From: Chrysomallon squamiferum
Lineage: Eukaryota; Mollusca; Gastropoda; Neomphalida; Peltospiridae
DNA length: 64,000 bases
Assembly (NCBI GenBank): GCA_012295275.1
Contig: CM022665.1
Coordinates: 15,625,476-15,689,475 of the forward strand
Direction of reading: 5' to 3'
Under the pieces are notes generated by a model. That model saw nothing but the letters and a program-made list of their open reading frames with translations. It had not been told where the DNA came from and searched no databases. The first letter of the stretch is position 1, and every line of letters starts with the position of its first letter. Made by a program: the position numbers and the translations under genes. Below are positions 37,862 to 51,328 of the stretch, one piece after another.

Positions 37862-40800
37862 TCACTCACTCACTCACACATATCAAGAAATCTATATTTT
37901 CAGATTTATAACCAATAATGAACAGAGCAATATGACATCAACACATTAAAATTAACTAAACTGTCTGTTTCTGTTTTTAAATAACCAAACACCACCATAC
38001 CTGGATTACCTGGGTGCACAATATTAAATTAATAAAGGACAGGTAAATATCTGAATGATTAATCACAGTGAAAATAACACATCTGTCACCTTTCAGTATC
38101 ACACTGTTCAGTTTATAATTCTAATAATTCCATCAACAACAGAGCAATTCATCACCTACACACATGACTCAGTCACTTTGCATCATTGACTGAATCAGAA
38201 TTTCTTCATTCTATGATGAGTCATCAACCCTGCAATGTCTAGGGATGTGGCAGATATGGCACATGTTCTGGGTAACACATAAAAGAAGGGGAGGGGTGAG
38301 GAAAAACACCACTTACCATATTAGATTATGGTAAAGTTATGTAGAAAGTGGGTTTGGAAAGGTTTGGAAAGGGATGCAATTTCATTTCCTGCCATTATGT
38401 GCCATTTTCTGTAGATATGTTATCAGATTGATTCCTGTAAAACCAAGGCTCATTGTACATCCATAAATTATTTTGTACACCTGTACTTGTGTACTTTGAA
38501 AACTAGATGAAAAAAAGGATCATCTATCTTTAGGCTTGATGACAGATAACATCAGCCTGATTACACTATCATTGTACAGACTATCTGGATAATTCTACCT
38601 CCAGCATGTCTGATAATTAGACTTTAGTAGCATCATGGTTACACCAGTGTTATCATGCTAAACTTCATTTTGTCAACAATTTGTTAAAATAATAATGTAA
38701 GTTTTCAAAGCCTTACTTTAAATCTCTTGTGTTATTTTACAAAAGAAAACCTTCTGTATTTGCTTTTTTAGAAAGTTTGTATTCTGCTAACATGCATCCA
38801 TTACAACAGATCACTGTACCATTATAACAGCCCACTGTACCATTACAACAAACAGACCACTGTACCATTATAATAGACCACTGTACCATTACAACAAACT
38901 GCTGTACCATTATAACAGACCACTGTACCATTATAACAGACCACTGTACCATTATAACAGACCACTGTACCATTATAACAGACCACTGCACCATTACAAC
39001 AGACCACTGGACCATTACAACAGACCACTGTACCATCATCACAGACTACTGTACCATTATAACAGATCACTGTATCATTACAACAGACTGCAGTACCATT
39101 ACAACAGACCACTGTATCATTATAACAGACCACTGCACCATTGTACCATTAACAGACCACAACAGACCACTGTACCATTACAACAGACCACTGCACCATT
39201 ACAACAGACCACTGTACCATTATAACAGACCACTGCACCTGACAGACCACCATTACAACAGACCCATTACAACAGACCACTGCACCATAACAGACCACTG
39301 TACCATTATAACAGACCACTGTACCATTATAACAGACCACTGTACCATTATAACAGACCGCTGTACCATTACAACAGACTGCTGTACCATTACAACAGAC
39401 TGCTGTACCATTATAACAGACCACTGTACCATTACAACAGACCACTGTACCATTACAACAGACCACTGTACCATTACAACAGACCACTGTACCATTATAA
39501 CAGACCACTGCACCATTACAAGAGACCACTGCACCATTCTGACAGACCACTGCACCATTATAACAGACCACTGCACCATTATAACAGACCACTGTACCAT
39601 TATAACAGACTGCTGTACCATTATAACAGACTGCTGTACCATTATAACAGACCACTGTACCATTATAACAGACCACTGCACCATTATAACAGACCACTGT
39701 ACCATTACAACAGACCACTGTACCATTACAACAGACCACTGCACCATTCTGACAGACCACTGCACCATTATAACAGACCACTGTACCATTACAACAGACC
39801 ACTGCACCATTATAACAGACCGCTGCACCATTATAACAGACCACTGTACCATTATAACAGACCACTGGACCATTACAACAGACCACTGTACCATCATCAC
39901 AGACTACTGTATCATTATAACAGATCACTGTATCATTACAACAGACTGCAGTACCATTACAACAGACCACTGTACCATTATAACAGACCACTGTACCATT
40001 ATAACAGACCACTGTACCATTATAACAGACCACTGTACCATTATAACAGACCACTGCACCATTACAACAGACCACTGCACCATTACAACAGACCACAACA
40101 CCATTACCATTACAACAGACCACTGCACCATTACAACAACAGACCACTGACCACTGCACCATTACAACAGACCACTGTACCATTACAACAGACCACTGCA
40201 CCATTACAACAGACCACTGCACCATTACAACAGACCACTGTACCATTACAACAGACCACTGCACCATTACAACAGACCACTGCACCATTATGACAACAGA
40301 CCACTGTACCATTACAACAGACCACTGCACCATTATAACAGACTGCTGTACCATTATAACAGACCACTGCACCATTACAACAGACCACTGCACCATTATA
40401 ACAGACCACTGTACCATTATAACAGACCACTGCACCATTATAACAGACTGCTGTACCATTATAACAGACCACTGCACCATTATAACAGACCACTGTACCA
40501 TTACAACAGACCACTGTAACAGACATTACCAACAGACCACTGCACCATTATGACAGACCGCTGCACCACAGACCACTGCACCATTACAATTTTACGACAG
40601 ACCGCTGCACCCACAGACCGCTGCACCATTGACAGACCATTACAACAGACCACTGCACCATTATAACAGACCACTGCACCATTACAACAGACCACTGCAC
40701 CATTACAACAGACCACTGGATCATTACAACAGACCGCTGTATCATTACAACAGACCACTGCACCATTATAACAGACCACTGCACCATTATAACAGACCAC

Positions 40801-41702
40801 TGCACCATTATAACAGACCACTGCACCATTACAACAGACCACTGCACCATTACAACAGACCACTGCACCATTACAACAGACCACTGCACCATTATAACAG
40901 ACCACTGCACCATTACAACAGACCACTGCACCATTACAACAGACCACTGCACCATTATAACAGACTGCTGTACCATTATAACAGACTGCTGTACCATTAT
41001 AACAGACCACTGCACCATTATAACAGACCACTGCACCATTATAACAGACCACTGTACCATTACAACAGACTGCTGTACCATTATAATAGACCACTGTACC
41101 ATTATAACAGACCACTGTATCATTACAACAGACCACTGCACCATTATAACAGACCACTGTACCATTATAACAGACCACTGTATCATTACAACAGACCACT
41201 GCACCATTATAACAGACCACTGTACCATTATGACAGCCCACTATGTCATTAGAATAAGATCATTGTATCAAAACCATTATAATGCATGAAACTTGAATAT
41301 AGTACTTGATACCACAGTCTAGACTACTCCATTATCAAGATGGCTTCATTTCATCAAGCCATCACTAATTTTCACTGCTCATATAGGCCTTAAAAAGAAT
41401 TAGTAATGGATTTTGGCATCAAATTGACTGTCTCTTCAGAAATAGCTAATAACTGAGTTACATAGTTGCCAGTACAGCCATACCAGAAAAGATAAAAAGA
41501 AAAATGAATGGGAAGAAGAATCAAATAAAGAATAATAAGAAATGAATAGAAATTTATTGTCATAAAAATGGGAATATTCCATATATGTATCTTGCATATA
41601 ATGACAAGAAATCTGTCTGTGTCTGTCTGTCTATCTATTTATCTTTCTGTCATCTGTTTCATAGTTAAATAAAAACAGAACCTTCCAAAACTACCACACT
41701 AT

Positions 41703-41745
<43 letters not shown>

Positions 41746-41810
41746 CATACACAGTCACACACACACACACAGATATATATATATATATATATATAATTAT
41801 TAGAATAAAA

Positions 41811-41849
<39 letters not shown>

Positions 41850-43115
41850 CAATCAAGGAATAAAGATAAGCAACAAATATCTGAAACATACATATATACC
41901 TATTTTGCAAGAATACGTAAACAAACAACATCACAAATAATTTTCTGTAAAGTAAAGCAAAATCAATTTTCTGAGAGCTTCAGATTTCAGATTGTTGTAT
42001 AAAGAATCGTTCACCTGTAGTACAGATTCTCTTTCTTTTTAAACAGAGCTTGATGAAAGTGTCACAATTAATTATGTAGATGTTCAGTGGAGCACATCGA
42101 AGCTGATTGATTTTTTAAAACTTGTTTATGCACAGCACATTAACTTCAGTCACTGACTGTAATAAGTTAAAAACAGATTTTTTGTTGATTAGTGTCTGTA
42201 TATAATTATTCTGTCATGCTATTTATTGTTTATCATTGTTTTGATATTATTTCCTTTTTATTTATTTATTTTATTTTATTTTAAGTTAATTATTTTTATT
42301 TTATTTTAAGTTAATTATTTTTATTTATTTTATTTTACTTTATTTTAAGTTAATTATTTTTATTTTTTATTTGTTCTGTTTTGTTAACTGATTAATTAAT
42401 AATATTTTATTTTATTTTATTTATTTATTTATTTTCTGTTTGAAAAAAAATAAAATAAAATAAAATAAAATCTGAATGAACAGTCTATAAAAAGACAGTT
42501 TTACATATTTGTTATTAATTGTTTGTTAGATATCAAATATGTGGTTTTGGTATACTGTCATTCTGCCAATTAGCAGGAATTGGTTGTTTATATGAACCTT
42601 TCCATAAACAGTTTGATAAATCATTTAGAGATCCTATTCTCCTTTTCCTTTCTTTCCCCTTCTTTTCTCATCCTGATTGTCCCATCATCTCTTTTCATTT
42701 CATTTTTAAAAAACAATTACTTCCTTTCTGTCTTCTAACTTCCCTTTTATCTTGCTTTAAACCCCCCCTTAAAAAACAAAAAACAACAACACTTTTTCCA
42801 TTTCCATTCAGAGTTCTCCAGTAGTTTTTCCATCAGCTTTGACATCACCATTTGTATTTGTCTCTGTTTCTGTATACAGCAATTTTGTAAAAACTGTTTT
42901 GAAGCTGCATTGATGTTTGAATTAAATACAGCTTTGTAACACACAGAAGGACAGACTGAATAATTGTTTTACAAATGTCACAAGGATTGGCAGTTAAAAA
43001 TAACCTATGTTTTGTTACACAGTTGACATTGTTGCCAGAGAAATTAATAATCTTATAGTGTATGAAAAGAGTGGATCTTCTATTGTTTTCTCATTATATT
43101 ATTGCTGTTAGGTTG

Positions 43116-43146
<31 letters not shown>

Positions 43147-44794
43147 ATTTAAAAAAAATAAAAAAATAAAAATTATTTTATTTTATTTTATTTTATTTTA
43201 TTATTATTACTTCTTTTTTTTTTCCCTTTTTTTCGTTTTTTTTTTATTAATAAATTTATAAAAATACCACAATGGAAAAAAATCATTGCTATGTCTCACA
43301 TTATTATTATTGTTGTATGTTTTTTCCTTTAGTTTTTCTTTTTATTTATTTATTTTTTTTCATTGATTAATTTTGTATAATGTTCCAAATAAGTTACAGA
43401 AATAAAATACAGCTGAGATTCAGGAGTGAACAAAATTATAATTTTTATTATTATTTTTATTTATTTATATATATTTTTTTTATTTCAGTTATTTCAAATA
43501 AGACAAGGAAAACCAAAATTCTGAGTAAAAATGAGACTTGGTCATCTCAGATATTCATAATAAAGACTAATAATAGCAATAGTACTAGTAATAATGTTAA
43601 TACACAGCAATAATATTAGTAACAGCAACAGCACTAAGAAAAACAACAACAACAATAACAGCTTAGCAATAATCATAATCAATTTCCATATTAATCAAAG
43701 ATTACACATCTAAAAGTTAATAATGATGAATATGACAATGTTAATTATTATGTTTTTTTTTTGTTTTTTTTAAATTCAGTTGAAAGTACGGAAGAAGAAC
43801 CTGGATTGTATGAAAAACTTATGACAGATTTTGTGAAAAGACTGCAGGTAATCTACTTAATAGTAATGATGATAATAATAATAATGATGATGATGATGAT
43901 ACATGTGATATTAATACACGTATTATTATTTTGCAAACAATTACAAGTAACATAATCATCACAGACATTTTATCTGTCAAAATAATTATGTGATTATAAT
44001 AGTCATTAGAGATTTTAGATAAAATGAATTAATATTCACCAGCTGTTTAATTTAAACAAAATCACACCTGCATATAACAACATACATATTTGTTAGTTTC
44101 TTATTGATCTTTTTATGCACATAGCATACATATTTAGATACATATTGTGTGTATGGGATTTTTTTTAATAGTGAGTGTGGAAAAACAGTTTCCTAGATTT
44201 ATTTTGAACAAAGTGCATGAAAACTGACAATTTCTTTTTATTAATATTATTATCATTAATTATTTATTGTTAACATCATAATTATTATAATTATTATAAT
44301 CATTATTATTAATTATTATTGGTTTCATAATCATTATTATTATCATCATTATTAATATTATTATTATCATTGTTATAACTACCACTATTATTATTGTTTC
44401 TGTCATCAACATCATCACTATTTATCATCATCATCATCATCATCATCATCATTTTTTTTTATTATCTACATTTGTCTTTTTTTTTTTAGCTTTCTATTCG
44501 GAATATCCACATCCGATATGAAGACACGATCACCAACGCCGACCACCCATTTTCATGTGGCATCATGCTGAAACAAATCTCTATCCACTCAACTGATTCA
44601 AGATGGAACCCACTGAAAGGAGAATCTTCCCCATCAAACTTCTTACACAAGGTAAAAACCACCAAAACCTGATTCAGTATTATTTTAATTAAATTTTTTT
44701 TTTTTTTAATTTTTTCAGTATATAAATCTTTGGCTAAACTTTTATCCCAGTTATTTTGTTAGGTTTTTAAAGAAACTGTTTTTACTTTGTCATG

Positions 44795-44859
<65 letters not shown>

Positions 44860-47800
44860 TATTTATTTTTTTTTTTTTTTTTTTTTTTTACATTTCTGTG
44901 GTTGAAATAACAACAAAAAATATGGGAATATATATCTCTCTGCATCTTTTAGGTCTTGATTTATTATATTGTCATACTTTATTGTCAGCAAAAGTTGGTG
45001 TCCAGTAGTAAATACAACATAAAAAAAATAAACAACATGTATTTAATTTTTGTTTGTTTGTATTGCAGTTACTTATAATTTTTAAATTTAATTACAAATG
45101 CTAATTCAGCACAGACATATATCTAAGATGTTATTTAATTTATTTTGTTTGTATCACTGCAAAATAAATAATTAAAATACAATTACTAACATAACCTGGA
45201 AATATATAAGATGTTATTTAAGTTGTTTTGTTCTGTCACTTCAATGTATATATTTTAATTACAGCTATTAAGACTAGAGAATCTTGCTGTGTACTGGAAT
45301 CCATACATACCAGAGCAGCATCTTCTGAAAACCAGACTGAACACAGATGGATGGAGGGTACTTGTCAATTTTCAGTTTATATTTTAATTAATATCTTTGA
45401 AGAAGTAATTATATTACTGTGAAGATTCAGCATTCAAACATTTATGATTATCAAAGTGACGATTTTGTTTATTTCTGGTCTGATTTTTCTTCTTCTGCTA
45501 TATTTTTTTTTTCCCCCCCCCCAATGATAGATCATGTCTTAAAATTTTGTTATTAAATTATATCATGACAGTGTGAATGTATATATGTAATATAAATCTG
45601 TTTTGAATAATTGTTTTGTATTTTCTTCTCAGCAGTAATCAACAGGTCTTGGATCAAACGAACAATGTTGTTGAAATATAATTTTCATACTATTTTTTTA
45701 AATTGTTTTAAGTGTAAATGTTTATTTTTTTCATATTTTTTTATGTTTTTATTGTCTACAAATTATTATTTCTGACATTGAAATACTTTTTATTTTTTAT
45801 TTTTACAGAATCTTTTAAGGATGTCTATAGATTCTCACAATATACTACAAGAAGAATTTGATTTCAGTAAGTAAAAAATTTTAATAAAAATTATAGCAGC
45901 TTTACATACTGATTTTATTAATTAATTATATTATTTACTGCCATTAATGATGATAATAATAATAATAATAATAATAATGATTAAATAATGATAATAAATA
46001 AAAATAAAAAAATAAAATAAAATAAAGTAATATATCAAAAAAAGAGAAAAAGGTTAAATAAAAAATAAATAATGAGAATTTGAAAAATAAAAACAAATAA
46101 ATTTATTTGGTTTCAGTTTTTATTTTTAAATTAATCAGTTCCACAATATATATTTTTTAATTTATTTATTATTTTTTTTTTTTATAAACCACTATTATAC
46201 TTAGAAAATTGTTTGTAAAAGTTTAGTATTTGTAATTACATGTTAAACTCATTGTTTTCCAGGTTACTGCTTCTAAAATTAAATACTTTTAGATTTTTCA
46301 TTGACTAATTCAGTGAAAGATTTCATTTTAATAACCAATCAATTAATTAATTTTTAAATTTAATTTATTTTAATTTAATTTTCTTTATTTTTTCTTTATT
46401 TCTTTATTCTTTCTGTACTTGTTTGTTTGTTTGTTTATTGTATATTTAATTTATTTTCTGTGTCTTTTATCTTTTCAGTAACAAATAAGTAAATATTTTA
46501 TTTATTTTAATTTTAGTTATAGAGCCAGTGACAGCCCAAGCGAGAGTAATAATCAGTACAGAAAATAACAGCCTTCCCAAGATGTTTGCTGACTTCACAC
46601 TGGATGAGATTGAAGTGCTACTTTCCAGACAGCAGGTTTATTATAATTGTTTACAAATTAATGTTTATTTTTATATAAAATAAATCAATAAATCAACAAC
46701 AACAAAAAAAGAATCTCAAACATATATAAAAAAAAAGAAATTAAAAAACTTGCATAGCAATAAATGTTCTTTATAAATATATGTTAATACAGTATATTTA
46801 TTTTTTTTTTTTGTAGAGAAAAACATAAAATAATGAAAAGGGATGTTAAAAAAAACAGTTTTATAAAATAAACATACAAAAAAAAAAAGAAGAAAAAAGT
46901 CACCTTCATGATCAAAACAAATTTTTAATTATTATAAATATTATTTTTATTTCAGTTCCTGAATCTCTTGGCTCTCAAGGAATCATTTCAGATGATGCGA
47001 GTGAACCAGCGATACAGAAAATATCATCCCAATGTTCCTCTCAAGGTCAGCCCAAAGTCATGGTGGCTATATGCATACACTGCCATCTTGGAAGAAGTTA
47101 TTCGTCCTTACTCATGGGAAAGGATCAAAGAACACAGGTATATTAAAATAAATAAATAAATAAATAATATAAAAATAAAATAAATAATTAATATTTATAC
47201 ATTTATTTATTTATTTGTAGGTGGTACAATTCAGTAATTATAATAACATTTTTCAGTATTACTTGTTAACTTCAGAATCAGTATTGAAAGGTATTTAGAA
47301 TAACTTGTTCTCATAATAGTGATATAAATAAAATAGTCTAGTTATATATCTGGCAGTATAAATGTATGTACAAGAAAATGTATTTTTTTCAAATGAACCT
47401 TTGCTAATAATAAAATATGATTATAAGATAATATGCCAATGACATTTTTTCTTTTTCTTCATTATATAGATATGATATTAGATTTAATAACAAATTTCGG
47501 ATAAATAATGACCAGTTTATTTTCTTGCTTACACATATACACATTATATATAATACCCATGGAAAATAATTATGTGTATTTTTATGTTGTTTTTATTTGT
47601 TAGAATTAAATACAAAAAATACAAAGATCTGTACAAGAAAAGTTTGGCGAACCCAGAAAATGAATCAATTCACACAAGTCTTTGGGAGCTAGAAGAAAGC
47701 CTGGATGTTGCCAATATTCTGGTTGCTAGGGAACATGCCAAAGTTGAGGTAATACTTGCAGATAAAATTCAGAATAAATTAAAATTTTAATCTTGAAACA

Positions 47801-50053
47801 AAAGATTCAGATTTATGCTTATTTATAAATATTTATTATATTGAAACAAAACTGAGTATTAATAGTGGATAATAAATTAATTTTGAATATTACATCTAAG
47901 AAAATTTCTAGCTGAATATATTAATTTAAAATATTTGGTTCATTTGTATAGGTATAAATTTGAATAATACAACTAAATAAAATGTTCACATTAATACTTG
48001 GAAATTAAATTACTTTAAAACTGTATATCTAAATAATGTTTCCATGTTAACTTCTAGAAAGAACAATTTAATAAATATGAAAATAACTTATAATATTCTA
48101 TTAACAATAAAAAAAACAAAAAAACAAACATATTGAGTGAGACCATTACAATAATAATCAGGCAGTGTGTCATTACTTTTTCTTTTCATATTTGCAGTAT
48201 TATAATAATTTATATTTACACAATAGTCTTTTTAAAATAATGATTAACTTATCACTCACATCTGTCATAATTACTAAAGATTTATATTTTATTTATATTT
48301 CTGATACTGTTCATCTAATTACCTGATGCATTTTATATGTATGTTGCTGCAGCCTTGCAAAACAAAACCATACAAACAAAAGGAAAAATGGCTGTCATGT
48401 TACCAGTTCACTTTATATAATTTTCTCTGTTTAGTTTCTGCACGAGGCTCCAGAAAGAGCTAAAAGGATTAAGAAGAAGAAGAAAACTGGATGGTTTGGT
48501 TCCTGGTTTGGATCCAGTGCGTCTGATGAAGAACTGGAAGTGGAGATCGAAAAACCAGACAAACGTATGCATTTAACTAATTTCATGTATTGGTATAAAA
48601 TTATTAGTTTTACTAATTTCTGTTTAAAAGGAGTATGAAAAGCAGAAATAAAAAAAATGAGTCTAAAAATTTATAGTAGTTATATAACTGCAAGTGTTAT
48701 TTTATTATTGACAGCAATCTTTGGTAATAATAAAGGATAACAGTTATATAACAGACTGGTGATCTCGAAAGTATGGAGGCTGCCATTTTTCCTTAGTTTA
48801 TAATGGAATTTGTTTATTTGATTTGAAACACTATTTAGAAAGATTTATATATACATATACACATACATGCTATATTTTAATATATTATATTTTTATTATT
48901 ACATTATATTTTACTATTACATTATTATATCATATTATTTAATTAATTAATAAATTAATTATAATTATTATTATTACAACAGAAAACTGGCTTGCTGGTT
49001 TGAGTAATGAAGAAAAAGAAAAGCTGTATCAAGGTATTGGATATGATGAGAATGCAAATGCAACTGCAATGTCACCTGAGGTAATTCCTTTAAAGAAAAT
49101 ATAATTACCAGATTTTATTGTTTCACACCTGCTAATAAGATACATATTATTTCTTCTGATAATAGCAAAATTTGCATTAAAAATATTTCATTTACTGCAA
49201 TAACAAAGAACGTGCTATTTCTTGCGTTAAAATATGTTATTTACTGTGTTTTATTTTTCAGTATGTCAAGCACAAAGTCCAGATAATACTGAAGAGCTGT
49301 TGTTTGTCACTGGTCAATTACAGTAAGAAGATTTTACAGGTGTCGGTCACTCACATGCTGGCTACCTGGGAGGACAGACCAGCCACAGGTGCCTTCAGGT
49401 GAGACAATAAATAAAATTAAATAAATCATATATAAAATTAAATTAAAATATACGATTATAGGTACTTTTGTAAGTATATACTGTTATTCTTTCTTCCTCA
49501 TTGTTCTCTCTTTTTTCTGTCATTCTTCCACTTTCTGTCTCTCACTTTCTTTTTCACTTTTTCTCACTTAAGTCTTTTCTTTTTTTTTTCATCCTTATAT
49601 TCTTTTCTGCCATAATTTCTTTCTTTCTTTCATTGGCTGTACTTCACTCATCTTTTTTATTCTTCTCTTTAACCTTCTATCTCTGCTTGGTCCATTCAAT
49701 TTGTAGAAAGTTTTATATATATATATATATATATAAAACATTGTGATTATGACATTCTGTTTGCAAATTTTGTGAAATGTATTACAATGTAGTACTGAAA
49801 ACCCAAGAAAAAATTATCATTTCTTTCTATAATTCAGAATATCTTCCAATACTGAAAGTTTTTCAATTGAAGGAGCCTCCATAGAGCATGAATTAATTCC
49901 TATCTTGACATCAGATATAGGAGTGTATGGTAAGATCATAATAGAAAATTATAGTGTTTTATTTCATTCGTTCATTCAAATGTTCCTCTTGGTTTTTTTG
50001 TTTTTTGTTTTTTTTGTTTTGTTGGGTTTTTTTTCTAATATTTATGTTCATAA

Positions 50054-50085
<32 letters not shown>

Positions 50086-51270
50086 TTCGATTAAAAGTGT
50101 TCAAATAAATACATATATAAGTAGATTAAATTATGTAAATGTGATAGATTTCAAAATTTATAATTATATCATATAATAATCAAAATTAGTGCATGAAAAT
50201 ATAAAGTTGACTTCTTTTTCTTTATTTTGTTATTTTTTATTTTAGAAGCTTTAAAAATATTACATATTATCAAAACCTTTAATACAAAGTTTTGAATAAA
50301 AAAATAAATCAAAATAATTGTAATTAGAAAATCTCTAAAAATAATTTATAATAAATATTAAGATTAAAATTAAAATAAAATGTAAAAAGTTAACATTATT
50401 TTCAAACCATTGTCTTAATAATTTAGGTTTGAGGGTGTTAAAAAAACAAACAAACAAAACAGTCACCCCCAAATCACCATCCTAAAAACCAGTATCTTTA
50501 AATCAGTGTGAAATTTACTGATACAAACAAATAACAGAAATACATTACTTGCAGATAATTATCTGAATATTTTTTAAACACCAGTCTTTGATATTAATAA
50601 AGTTAACAGTGAAATAATAAGCTCAGTGAAATCCAAGGAGATTGCCATTTTCCCTTTATTCAAACAAAACAAAAAAGTATATTTTCATTAATAAAAAGTA
50701 AAATTGTTACGAACTTTGTTATTAATGAAAACTGATCACCAGTAAAAAACATGTACAGATTACACATTGATGTGGAAGCATACAAAATTTATTAAGGATA
50801 TTTATTCATAAAACTGTTGATACACTTCCAAATGATATTTTGATATAATAGAAAGTATACAAAAATTAATAAAAAATTACACAACTATTGGTAGTCTGAA
50901 TAATCTTTAAATATATTTATGATTTTTATTTCTGACTTTATGTACCAAGATGTATTCATTGATTATTCCTCAGTATAATTAATAGTGTGTGTATTTTAAA
51001 CCATTCATTTATCCAAACATTGTGTTGTTTTTTATTTCAGAAATGGGTGTTTTGTGTAAGCTGCTTGTCAATTTTTTGTTTTTTTGTTTTCCACTATGAA
51101 ACCAAGTGCACAAAATTTAGCAAATATTCATGTTCAGATTTATGATTTTTAAGACTAATTGTAGCAATACTTATTAGATTATTTTATGTTACTTAATTTT
51201 AGAAACTTTTTATGTTTTTTTATATAAGAAATGAATAACAAGTGAAAGTATTAAATTCCAGTCAGATTTT

Positions 51271-51328
<58 letters not shown>

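Larger units (their letters stand above)
23810..43779 (+). other. Intron 4, about 20 kb
   Basis: This very long intron separates exon 4 (phase 1 out) from exon 5 (phase 1 in). I see no exon in it. It holds a degenerate AAACCATC-type tract (26575-26735), purine-rich DNA (27965-28165), the 93-97-bp repeat (28221-28610), a Tigger-like MITE (28713-29426), a 228-bp repeat (29985-30660), a LINE relic (30757-31685), a degenerate ACT-rich tract (33740-34025), TA and CA microsatellites (36057, 37828, 41706), the 21-bp array (38797-41276), TTTTA-type repeats (about 42255-42470) and poly-T (43118-43142). Confidence 0.85.
43848..49837 (+). other. Introns 5-14 of the VPS13 gene
   Basis: Ten short AT-rich introns lie between the exons listed separately. 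Notable content: ATT and CATCAT runs before exon 6 (44240-44452), (ATT)n at 44799-44862 plus poly-T at 44866-44889, a C-run at about 45515-45522, AAT runs near 45952, TATT-rich DNA near 46360-46460, and a TA run at about 49716-49736. No further exon is seen. Confidence 0.75.

Noticed and set aside
39149-41252. Long open frames of 207-450 codons on both strands
   Set aside because: They are translations of the 21-bp tandem repeat, whose length is a multiple of 3 and which lacks stops in several frames. There is no promoter, start context or splice structure.
38797-41276. CRISPR-like array
   Set aside because: The whole 21-bp unit repeats head to tail with no unique spacers, and the locus is an intron of an animal gene.
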